29,941 nt of DNA. Source: JBOIBN01 sp050739575. GTDB lineage: Bacteria; Pseudomonadota; Gammaproteobacteria; JAKDMP01. The stretch's first letter is position 1, and each line of letters begins with the position of its first letter. The DNA is taken from the NCBI GenBank assembly GCA_050739575.1, contig JBOIBN010000030.1, positions 1-29,941 on the forward strand. Reading direction: 5' to 3'. The notes below the pieces were generated by a model. The model saw only the letters and a program-made list of their open reading frames with translations. It made no database searches and was not told where the DNA came from. Shown here in pieces: positions 1 to 7,997 of this stretch. Made by a program: the position numbers and the translations under genes.

Positions 1-1
1 G

Positions 2-166
2 CTTACGGTAGGCGTAACGCTCAACGGCAGTACCAAGGTTGTGCAGGCGAACATGAGTTGCTCCAATGTCCCGTCCGGACTTGTGGAATTGGCGAAAGGA
101 GTAGACAAAACTGCCGGCAGTGCCCGCTGGACCGGCATCGTCAGCGCACCGGTGCCCGGATCTTAA
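2..166 (+). CDS. C-terminal fragment of an unidentified protein
   Basis: An open frame enters from the left edge and ends at TAA 164-166, giving the last 54 residues of a protein whose start lies outside the window. The visible part is small-residue rich, with one cysteine, and ends in SAPVPGS. I do not recognise a family. It lies just 7 bases before the transporter start on the same strand. That it is real rests only on the open frame and its position, so confidence is modest. Confidence 0.45.
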   Translation, partial: LTVGVTLNGSTKVVQANMSCSNVPSGLVELAKGVDKTAGSARWTGIVSAPVPGS

Positions 167-173
167 TTATTCC

Positions 174-1574
174 ATGACAAGAAAAGTATCGGAAGAACCA
201 CCGGTCGAAATAGAAGAAAACTATCTCGAAAGTCATGAGCACGAAGAGGCACAACGCCGGGCCGCGCCCCGCGTCGAAATAGTCTACGAAGCGGTCCGCA
301 GCGAAGGCGAACACGAACTGTCGCGCCCCGTCGTCGCGCTGGCGTGGTCGGGACTTGCAGCCGGTTTGTCGATGGGCTTTTCGTTTCTTGCCCGCTCGTT
401 GCTGGCAAGCTATCTGCCGGATACGCACTGGGCCAGCATCGTGTCCGATCTCGGCTACAGCGTCGGCTTTTTAATCGTCATCCTGGGACGTCAGCAACTA
501 TTTACCGAGAACACCCTGACGCCGATCCTGGTGCTGCTGCAGCGCAGGGATCTCGACTGCCTGTGGCGGGTGCTGCGGCTATGGTTGATAGTGCTGCTTG
601 CCAACACGGTGGGTGCATTCATATCCGCCTTGCTGATTGCCAAAACCTCCCTGCTCAGTCCCGACATGCACAACGCGCTGCTCGCAACCAGCCGCAGCGC
701 GTTTTCGGCCGACTTTTTCACCATGCTGCTGCGCGGCGTGTTCGCCGGATGGCTGATCGCGACACTCATCTGGCTGCTGCCGTTTGCGGAGACGGCGCGT
801 GTCGCCGTTATCGTCATTATCACTTACGTCATTGCGCTGGGACAGTTCGCGCACATCATCGCGGGTGCGGTCGAAGCGTTCTACGTGGTAGTTATCGGCA
901 ACGCATCCTGGGGCATGTTCTTCGGCAGGTTCTATGCGCCTGTGCTCATTGGCAACATCATCGGTGGTGTGGCATTGGTTGCCGCCCTCAACTACGGTCA
1001 GATTACCGCCATGGAGATAAAAAAAGCGCCGTCCAGCAAGGCGCAAGCGAAATTAACAGCCCCTAGAAATTGCACGAAAAATATCGAGCGTTACGAAACG
1101 CTGCTAATCCGGTTCGGAGGCGACCTCGACGCGACCGCCGTTGATGCGCACGGAATAGGTGGGCACGTCCTCGTAGGCGGGCGGCGCAAGCACGGCGCCG
1201 TTGCGCAGGTCAAAGCGTGCGCCGTGGCGCGGACATTCGATTTCGTTGCCCTCGATCATGCCGCCGGTGAGTTCGCCGCCGTCGTGAGTGCACACATCCT
1301 CAATGGCGTAGAACTCACCGTTCACGTTGACGACCGCGATCTCGACATCCTCCGCCCACACGGTCTTGAATTCGCCGGGCTTCAGTTCGTCAACCGTGCA
1401 AACGTCTATCCACTTACTCATCGCAGTTCCTTCGGTATTGGGATTCTAACTGGAAAGAAAAGAGGGAAGAGTAGTGAGGAGCGAGAGTTGGAGACATGTC
1501 GCCGCAGGCTGATAGGCGGACGCGGTAGTTGCCCGATCCTTCCATCATTTCTCGCTTCTCGCGCCGCAGGTTAA
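174..1574 (+). CDS. YfdC-like formate/nitrite transporter family (FNT) protein, frame lacks the expected stop
   Basis: This is an inner-membrane channel-type transporter of the FNT family, closest to E. coli YfdC. An acidic, charged N-terminus (about residues 1-55) is followed by the FNT fold with its membrane segments from about residue 57 to 285. Recognisable stretches are GLSMGFSFLARS, GRQQLFTENTLTP and GWLIATLIWLLP. The ATG at 174 is chosen because the YfdC-type acidic leader begins there; a GTG at 120 would overlap the previous frame. No clear Shine-Dalgarno sequence is seen. Family members are about 300 residues and homology ends near base 1070, but the frame stays open to 1574. It therefore crosses the suf terminators and the whole antisense strand of the Rieske gene, adding about 170 residues of no recognisable family. 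Either a stop was lost (TAA at 1054-1056 and TAG at 1064-1066 lie in other frames) or there is an indel. Substrate cannot be told from sequence. Confidence 0.8.
   Translation: MTRKVSEEPPVEIEENYLESHEHEEAQRRAAPRVEIVYEAVRSEGEHELSRPVVALAWSGLAAGLSMGFSFLARSLLASYLPDTHWASIVSDLGYSVGFLIVILGRQQLFTENTLTPILVLLQRRDLDCLWRVLRLWLIVLLANTVGAFISALLIAKTSLLSPDMHNALLATSRSAFSADFFTMLLRGVFAGWLIATLIWLLPFAETARVAVIVIITYVIALGQFAHIIAGAVEAFYVVVIGNASWGMFFGRFYAPVLIGNIIGGVALVAALNYGQITAMEIKKAPSSKAQAKLTAPRNCTKNIERYETLLIRFGGDLDATAVDAHGIGGHVLVGGRRKHGAVAQVKACAVARTFDFVALDHAAGEFAAVVSAHILNGVELTVHVDDRDLDILRPHGLEFAGLQFVNRANVYPLTHRSSFGIGILTGKKRGKSSEERELETCRRRLIGGRGSCPILPSFLASRAAG
1019..1044 (-). terminator. Rho-independent terminator of the suf operon (distal)
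   Basis: Read on the minus strand, a perfect stem GCGCC/GGCGC (1040-1044 with 1026-1030) with a 9-base loop is followed at once by seven T residues (1025-1019). It lies about 60 bases past the Rieske stop, inside the 3' part of the transporter gene on the other strand. Confidence 0.65.
1077..1102 (-). terminator. Second terminator-like hairpin right after the Rieske gene
   Basis: On the minus strand the stem AGCGTT/AACGCT (1102-1097 with 1092-1087) has a TCGT loop. It is followed after a few bases by a run of five T (1081-1077). It begins 2 bases after the Rieske stop codon. The stem is shorter and the T run less close than in the distal one, so it may only assist. Confidence 0.45.
1104..1421 (-). 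CDS. Rieske [2Fe-2S] ferredoxin, last gene of the suf operon
   Basis: A 105-residue soluble single-domain Rieske protein of the type that serves as ferredoxin component of non-heme iron oxygenases. The two cluster boxes are C44-T-H46 and C63-P-R-H66, separated by 16 residues, and they provide the Cys2His2 ligands of one [2Fe-2S] cluster. Length is normal for a stand-alone Rieske ferredoxin. The ATG start at 1421 is preceded by GAAGGA at suitable spacing. It lies 149 bases after sufT on the same strand, a gap in which I see no gene, and the operon terminators follow it. Its place suggests that it either receives a cluster from, or passes electrons to, the SUF machinery. That role is inferred from context only; no oxygenase gene is present here. 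Confidence 0.9.
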   Translation of the reverse strand: MSKWIDVCTVDELKPGEFKTVWAEDVEIAVVNVNGEFYAIEDVCTHDGGELTGGMIEGNEIECPRHGARFDLRNGAVLAPPAYEDVPTYSVRINGGRVEVASEPD

Positions 1575-2116
1575 AACATGCCGGTCTGGAGTCGAGCCTC
1601 ATCGGACATGCGACCCGGTTCCCACGGGGGATTGAAGACCAGTTCCAATTTCGCGTCTGCGAGTGTCGGTATCTGTTTGAGCCGGTCGCGTGCGTCGGCA
1701 ATGAGGATTTCGCCCATGCCGCAGCCGGGCGCGGTGAGCGTCATGTCTATCGCGACGTCGCGCTTGCCGTCTTCGCGTTTGCTCACTTCGCATTTGTACA
1801 CGAGACCGAGGTCTACGATGTTGATCGGAATTTCCGGATCGTAGCACTGCTTCAATTGTTGCCAGATCAGTTCTTCGAATTGCGCATCGTCAGGATTCTC
1901 GGGCATCGCAACTTCGTCGCCGGGTTCCAGACCGAGCGCATCGGCGTCGCTGCCGGAAACGCGCACCAGGTTGCCTCCGATATGCACCGTGACGCTACCG
2001 CCCAGCGATTGCGTGACCTGTACATCGGTGCCTTCCGGAATCACGACCTCGGTGCCCGACGGGATCAGGATGCCGGGACAGTCGCGCACGACCGTAACCG
2101 TTTGTCCACCCCACAT
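1571..2116 (-). CDS. sufT: SufT, MIP18/DUF59-family Fe-S assembly factor
   Basis: A 181-residue protein with an N-terminal region of about 85 residues particular to SufT, then a DUF59 (MIP18) domain. The domain shows DPEIPINIVDLGLVY near residues 93-107 and the hallmark LTAPGCGMGE near 126-135, with its reactive cysteine. SufT proteins act in the cytosol in late maturation or delivery of Fe-S clusters, probably as a carrier or targeting factor. The ATG at 2116 has an excellent Shine-Dalgarno sequence (AAGGAG, 8 bases upstream). It follows sufU after 12 bases and is clearly co-transcribed. Length and motifs fit the full SufT family rather than the shorter stand-alone DUF59 proteins. Confidence 0.92.
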   Translation of the reverse strand: MWGGQTVTVVRDCPGILIPSGTEVVIPEGTDVQVTQSLGGSVTVHIGGNLVRVSGSDADALGLEPGDEVAMPENPDDAQFEELIWQQLKQCYDPEIPINIVDLGLVYKCEVSKREDGKRDVAIDMTLTAPGCGMGEILIADARDRLKQIPTLADAKLELVFNPPWEPGRMSDEARLQTGMF

Positions 2117-2128
2117 ACTCTTTACTCC

Positions 2129-2584
2129 TTACTCCGTCGTGACCGGCTCGGCCGTGCCTGCGAGCGCGGATTGCAGAGTGTGCCAGGCGAGCGTCGCGCA
2201 CTTCACACGCGATGGGTAGGCCTTAACGCCGGAAAGCGCGCCGAGTTTGCCGAGTTCGTCGAGGTTAGGCGTTGCGCCGCCGCCGGTGAGGAGGCCGTGC
2301 ATTTTCTCGAAAAGCGCCTGTGCTTCTTCCGGCGTCTTGCCGCGCAGGCTTTCGGTCATCAGCGACGCGGAGGCTACAGAGATGGCGCAGCCGGAACCCT
2401 GGAAGGTGGCTTCCTCGATATGGTCGTCCTTGAGACGGACGTACACGGTGAGCCGGTCGCCGCAGAGTGGGTTGTAGCCTTCGGCTTCGGCACGCGGCGG
2501 TTCGAGCGTACGGAAATTGCGCGGACTCTTGTTGTGATCGATGATAAGATCGCGATAGAGCGCGGAGAGTTCGGCGTCCATCAT
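2129..2584 (-). CDS. sufU: SufU, IscU-like Fe-S scaffold / sulfur acceptor
   Basis: A 151-residue member of the SufU branch of the IscU family. The three conserved cysteines are C41 (in CGD, with D43), C66 (GSGC) and C129 (KC). The long insertion between the second and third cysteine (about residues 88-115), typical of SufU and absent from IscU, is present. In Gram-positive bacteria SufU is a zinc protein that takes persulfide sulfur from SufS; that role is likely here because no sufE is seen. The start is set at the ATG at 2584, which forms an ATGA overlap with the sufS stop; the adjacent ATG at 2581 is the alternative. A longer open frame upstream lies within sufS and is not credible. Confidence 0.93.
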   Translation of the reverse strand: MMDAELSALYRDLIIDHNKSPRNFRTLEPPRAEAEGYNPLCGDRLTVYVRLKDDHIEEATFQGSGCAISVASASLMTESLRGKTPEEAQALFEKMHGLLTGGGATPNLDELGKLGALSGVKAYPSRVKCATLAWHTLQSALAGTAEPVTTE

Positions 2585-3834
2585 TTTCCGAACACTCCGC
2601 GAGCTTCGTCGAGCGCATTCGCCAACTGGGCCACATCGTCTTCGGTGTTGTACAGGCCGAAGGAAGCACGCGCCGTCGCCGGCACGCCGTAATGTTCCAT
2701 CACCGGCATTGCGCAATGATGACCGGTGCGGATGGCGATGCCCGCGTGGTCAAGAAGGGTGCCGAGATCGTGCGGGTGCACGCCGGCAAGCGTGAACGAG
2801 ATCACGCCCGCACGTTTCTCGGGTACACCGATGAAGCGCAGGCTCTTCACGGTGGCGAGACGGTCCAGTGCGAAGGCGAGCAACTCGTCTTCGCACGCGG
2901 CAAGCCGGCTCATGCCGAGTGCTTCGAGGTATTCGATTGCGGCGGCGAGACCGATCGCGCCGGCGACGTTCGGCGTGCCGGCCTCGAAGCGCTGCGGCGG
3001 CTCGGCATAGAGCGTTTTTTCGAAGCGTACGGCGCGGATCATGTCGCCGCCGCCCTGCCATGGCGGCATGTGGGCCGCGATCTCGCCGCGCACGTACAGC
3101 GCGCCGATGCCCATGGGGCCGTACATCTTGTGTGCAGAAAGGGCGTAGAAATCACAGTCGAGTTCGGCGACGTCGACGGGTAGATGGCCCACGGCCTGAG
3201 CGCCGTCCACCAGGACTTTCGCGCCTGCCGCGTGCGCAAGTGCGGTCATTTCCGCGACGGGATTCACGGTGCCGAGGGCGTTGGAGACATGGGCGATACC
3301 GACGAGCTTCGTGCGCCGGGAAACCCGCTTTTTGAACGAATCGAGCGGAACGTCGCCGCTTTCGTTGATCGGCGCGACCACGATCTTCGCGCCGACGCGC
3401 TCCGCAAGCAACTGCCAGGGAACGATGTTCGAATGGTGTTCGAGTTCGCTGAGGAGTATTTCGTCGCCGGCGCCGATGTTCGCCGCACCCCAGCTTCCGG
3501 CGACGAGGTTAATTGCCTCGGTCGCGCCGCGCAGGAAGACTATTTCCTCCGGCGCGCCTGCACCGATGAAGCGGGCAACCGTCTTGCGCGCGTTCTCGTA
3601 AAGCGCCGTCGCCCGCTCGGACAAGGTGTGCACGCCGCGGTGCACATTGGCATTGTTGTAGCGGTAATAATTGGATACCGCCTCGATTACGGATTGCGGC
3701 TTCTGCGTTGTTGCCGCGTTATCGAGGTAGACGAGCGGACGCCCGCGCACTTCCTGCGCGAGAGCCGGAAAGTCGGCGCGCAGGCGTCGAGGATCGAACG
3801 TCGTGCGGGTCGCTTCGCTTGCCGTTACAGCCAT
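2581..3834 (-). CDS. sufS: SufS, group II cysteine desulfurase
   Basis: A 417-residue PLP enzyme that converts L-cysteine to alanine and puts the sulfur as persulfide on its own cysteine. It is the sulfur source for the SUF scaffold. The pyridoxal lysine is K236 in SAHKMYGP and the persulfide cysteine is C374 in RTGHHCAMP, the group II (SufS/CsdA) signature. Length matches the family. It starts with ATG at 3834, overlapping the end of sufD by 10 bases, and its stop overlaps the start of sufU by 4 bases, indicating translational coupling. SufU is the likely sulfur acceptor. Nothing is missing from the active site. Confidence 0.96.
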   Translation of the reverse strand: MAVTASEATRTTFDPRRLRADFPALAQEVRGRPLVYLDNAATTQKPQSVIEAVSNYYRYNNANVHRGVHTLSERATALYENARKTVARFIGAGAPEEIVFLRGATEAINLVAGSWGAANIGAGDEILLSELEHHSNIVPWQLLAERVGAKIVVAPINESGDVPLDSFKKRVSRRTKLVGIAHVSNALGTVNPVAEMTALAHAAGAKVLVDGAQAVGHLPVDVAELDCDFYALSAHKMYGPMGIGALYVRGEIAAHMPPWQGGGDMIRAVRFEKTLYAEPPQRFEAGTPNVAGAIGLAAAIEYLEALGMSRLAACEDELLAFALDRLATVKSLRFIGVPEKRAGVISFTLAGVHPHDLGTLLDHAGIAIRTGHHCAMPVMEHYGVPATARASFGLYNTEDDVAQLANALDEARGVFGK

Positions 3835-5087
3835 TCCCGAACCTCGGTCGGAGCATCCAGGCGGTCGGCCAGCAGGCCGGCGAGCGCGCGGTGCAGCTTC
3901 GCGTCTTCGAGCATGTTCAGCGTCCGCGCGGCAAAGCCGTAGGCGATCATCCGCCGGGCGGCGTCGGCGCCTACGCCGCGGCTCTGAAGGTAGAACAGCG
4001 CGTCGGGATCGATCGTGCCGGTTGCGGCGCCGTGCGTGCAGACGACGTCGTCGGCGTAGATTTCGAGTTGCGGGCGAACGTCGGCTTCCGCGTGGCGCGA
4101 GAGGAGGAGATTTGCCGATTCCTGCCCCGAGTCCGATTTTTGCGCGCCGGGCTGCACGCGAACGAGACCGCTGTAAATACCCCGGCTGCGGCCGTCGAGT
4201 ACGCCGCGGAAGTTCTGCCTGCTGCGGGTGCGCAGTCCCAGGTGTTCGACCGTGACATGCTGGTCGCTGTGGCGCCTTCCGTCGAGCAATGCAAGTCCGG
4301 CCAGTTCCGTGTGACCGTCGTTGCCTGCCAGCGTGATGTCGAGCGTTTCCCGTGCGAGTTTTGCGCCGAGGTCGAGCGTGAGGTAACGGTAGCGCGCGCC
4401 TTCGCCGACGCGCACGGCGGTGTTTCCAAGCAGGGTCGTGTTGCCCGCTGCCTCGTTGAGACGCAAATGCGTGAGTTCGGCACCGGTTTCGAGTACGATC
4501 TCGGAAACCCGGGTGGAAAGCGACCGTGTTTCGCCGCCGCCCAGGTGCCGCTCGATCAGGGTCAGACGGCTGCCGGCGCCAAGTCGCAATACGATACGTG
4601 CATGCGTCGCCCCGGGCGAGTCGCGTGTGCTTGTGGCAAAAACGAGTTCCAGGGCTTCGGCCGGGTGTTCGTTTTCCGGCACGTCTATCCAGACGCCGTG
4701 ATCGAAGAGCGCCGTGTTGAGTGCGGCGATCGAATCGTCTTCACGCGCGAGGCTGCCGAGCAGCTCGACGAGTGCCGGCGGCGGTGCATCGGCGAGATCG
4801 GCGAGCGACGAGACCAGACCGCTCGTGCTGTTTTCGCCGAGGACACCGTCGCTCCATACGACGCGGCGGCCGAGCGCGGGTGGCAACGCGGCGGCAACGG
4901 CACCGGGCCTTGCGCGCGGCCAGGCCTCGGCGCCAAGCGAAGCGAGGTCCGTGAATTTGTAGGCTTCATTGCCGCGGGTCGGCAGGCCGAGTTCGACGAA
5001 CCGTTTGCGTGCGCGTGTGCGGACTCCGGCAAAGCCGTCCGCGGCCGGGCGGGGCAGGGCGGAGACGAGCGGGGATTCCGCGCTCAC
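3825..5087 (-). CDS. sufD: SufD, SufBCD scaffold subunit
   Basis: A 420-residue beta-helix protein of the SufB/SufD family that forms the SufBC2D scaffold on which clusters are built. The C-terminal core holds C350-T351-H352 in CTHGAATG; H352 corresponds to the histidine in the SufB-SufD interface thought to bind the nascent cluster. The N-terminal half is divergent, as is usual for SufD. The start codon is GTG (5087-5085), forming a GTGA overlap with the sufC stop. I see no better ATG and the N-terminus fits. The 3' end overlaps sufS by 10 bases. Length is close to E. coli SufD (423). Confidence 0.95.
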   Translation of the reverse strand: MSAESPLVSALPRPAADGFAGVRTRARKRFVELGLPTRGNEAYKFTDLASLGAEAWPRARPGAVAAALPPALGRRVVWSDGVLGENSTSGLVSSLADLADAPPPALVELLGSLAREDDSIAALNTALFDHGVWIDVPENEHPAEALELVFATSTRDSPGATHARIVLRLGAGSRLTLIERHLGGGETRSLSTRVSEIVLETGAELTHLRLNEAAGNTTLLGNTAVRVGEGARYRYLTLDLGAKLARETLDITLAGNDGHTELAGLALLDGRRHSDQHVTVEHLGLRTRSRQNFRGVLDGRSRGIYSGLVRVQPGAQKSDSGQESANLLLSRHAEADVRPQLEIYADDVVCTHGAATGTIDPDALFYLQSRGVGADAARRMIAYGFAARTLNMLEDAKLHRALAGLLADRLDAPTEVREWL

Positions 5088-5841
5088 GCGGCCTCCCTGA
5101 GCCAGTCGTAACCGCGCGCCTCCAGCGTTTTTGCAAGCTCGGCGTCGCCGGATTTGACGATGCGTCCGCCGATCATCACGTGCACGACGTCGGGATGAAT
5201 GTAATCGAGCAGGCGCTGGTAATGCGTAACGAGCACGATGCTGCGCCCGGGCGAGCGCATGCCGTTCACGCCTTCGGCGACGATCTTGAGCGCGTCTATG
5301 TCGAGTCCGGAGTCGGTTTCGTCGAGCAGCGCGACACGCGGTTCGAAAAGCATCAGTTGCAGAATCTCGTTGCGTTTTTTCTCGCCGCCGGAGAAGCCCT
5401 CGTTCACGTTGCGGTTGAGGAAGGATGCATCGAGATCGAGCAGCTTGATTCTCTCTCGCGCGAGTTTCAGGAATTCGTAGGCGTCGAGTTCGGATTCACC
5501 GCGATGCTTGCGTAGAGCGTTCAGTCCCGCCTTGAGAAGATAGACGTTGTTAACACCTGGAATTTCGACCGGGTATTGGAGTGCGAGGAAAAGCCCTTCA
5601 CGGGCACGTTCCTCGGGCATCAGATCGAGCAGTTCGCGCCCGTCGAGTTTGACGCTGCCGCCCGTGACCTCGTAGCCGGGCCGCCCGGCGGCGACGTGAG
5701 CAAGCGTGGATTTACCGGAACCGTTCGGTCCCATGATGGCGTGCACTTCGCCTGCTGGAACGTCGAGGTCGACGCCGTGAAGAATAGGCGCGCCCCCCGC
5801 GTTGGCCTGAAGGCCGGTGATCGTAAGCATGCTTTTTCCCA

Positions 5842-5842
<1 letters not shown>
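5084..5842 (-). CDS. sufC: SufC, ABC ATPase of the SufBCD complex
   Basis: A 252-residue ABC-type ATPase that drives conformational change of the cytosolic SufBC2D scaffold rather than transport. Walker A is GPNGSGKST at residues 38-46, the signature is SGGEKKR at 151-157 with the lysines characteristic of SufC, and Walker B is ALLDETDSGLD at 171-181. The ATG at 5842 makes a TAATG junction with the sufB stop and is preferred. A second in-frame ATG at 5830 would give 248 residues and is also plausible because it begins at the domain (MLTITGL). The 3' end overlaps sufD by 4 bases. Confidence 0.96.
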
Positions 5843-7279
<1,437 letters not shown>

Positions 7280-7293
<14 letters not shown>

Positions 7294-7759
7294 GCGTCTG
7301 CTCCATGCGTAAGACGGGCACCTTGACGCGGCGGCGCAGCGAAAGCACCGGCACGATCGGATCGCCGATCAGATCGGCCAGCGTGATCTCGGAGAGTGCG
7401 CGGCGGATCGCGGCCGAAAGCCCCTGCCATTGCGAGCCGAGTTGGCAGGTCGGCTCGAGATCGCACAGCCCCGGAGCGAGCGTGCATTCGGTCATGGCGA
7501 GCGGACCCTCGACCGCTTCGATCACGTCCGCGGCGCTGATGGCGGAAGGCGCACGTCCCAGACTGTAACCGCCGTGGGCGCCGCGCTGAGAAGCCACCAG
7601 CCCCGCGTGCCCAAGCATCTTCAGGAGCTTGCTCGCAGTCGGCAGGCTGACGCCGGTTTCCGCCGCGATGCCGGCGGCGGTATAGGTCTCCGCTGGCCGC
7701 TCCGCCATGGTCGCGAGCATTAAGGCTGCGTAGTCGGCCAGTTTGCTCATCCGCAGCAT
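7280..7759 (-). CDS. Rrf2-family SUF operon regulator (IscR-like)
   Basis: A 159-residue winged-helix transcription factor of the Rrf2 family, of the kind found first in proteobacterial suf operons. The N-terminal helix-turn-helix (about residues 10-60, MLRMSKLADYAALML and the wing RGAHGGYSLGR) is followed by a dimerisation helix. Three cysteines, C92, C99 and C105, have almost the spacing of the [2Fe-2S] ligands of IscR (92, 98, 104). The fourth IscR ligand, a histidine, has no evident counterpart, since G108 is near that place. The start is taken as the ATG at 7759, which gives the family N-terminus; the ATG at 7750 is an alternative, and a TTG at 7777 is rejected because it falls within the promoter region. 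It probably senses Fe-S status and represses its own operon through the palindrome at 7784-7798. Confidence 0.9.
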
Positions 7760-7783
7760 GATTCTCGCTCGGGTCAAAATACA

Positions 7784-7798
7784 GGACTATTTTAGTCC
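7784..7798. promoter_or_regulatory. Candidate IscR type 1-like operator of the suf operon
   Basis: GGACTA and TAGTCC form a perfect 6-base inverted repeat around a 3-base centre. Its inner 13 bases fit GACTRWWWYAGTC, the core of the IscR type 1 site known from E. coli, and several flanking positions also agree (SNATAT-like right flank read on the minus strand). It covers the -10 element of the operon promoter and lies 25 bases before the regulator start, the layout expected for autorepression by an Rrf2 protein. Confidence 0.7.
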
Positions 7799-7817
7799 AC
7801 TTAATACATCCGGACAA
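7789..7817 (-). promoter_or_regulatory. Sigma-70-type promoter of the suf operon
   Basis: On the minus strand the -35 TTGTCC (7817-7812) and the -10 TAAAAT (7794-7789) are separated by exactly 17 bases. The -10 matches the consensus at five of six positions. Transcription would start near 7782, giving a leader of about 23 bases before the regulator ATG. The operator palindrome overlaps the -10. Confidence 0.65.
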
Positions 7818-7927
7818 GACGGGCCGTGCCGACCATCACGTCCCGATCCTGTAAGAAGTTACCGGACGGCTGTGCCCGTGAGCTTTGTCGGGCAATCTTT
7901 ATCGAGTGTTTTGGATTTTTCCCATCT

Positions 7928-7963
7928 CGTCATTCCGCGTACAGCGGCGCGATCCGAATGACG
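7928..7963. repeat. REP-like palindrome
   Basis: CGTCATTC (7928-7935) and GAATGACG (7956-7963) form a perfect 8-base inverted repeat. An inner CGCG/CGCG stem (7936-7939 with 7948-7951) adds to it, leaving a small bulge. The CGTCATTCCGCG end resembles the termini of extragenic palindromes found in many proteobacterial genomes. It is in the gap between the suf promoter and the end of the TPR gene pair and could act as a 3' transcript end for the latter. Confidence 0.45.
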
Positions 7964-7997
7964 AAACGAAAGAAGGAGCGTCGGCGTGTCGCCGGTT

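Noticed and set aside
120..173. GTG at 120 as start of the FNT transporter
   Set aside because: It would overlap the end of the preceding frame and add 18 residues not seen in YfdC-type proteins; ATG 174 begins the acidic leader.
1422..1570. A small gene in the gap between sufT and the Rieske gene
   Set aside because: No frame with a start, a ribosome binding site and a sensible composition; it looks like an untranslated intercistronic stretch.
3708..5111. 467-codon open frame on the plus strand across sufD/sufS
   Set aside because: Antisense to the unmistakable sufD; composition is typical of a GC-rich shadow frame.
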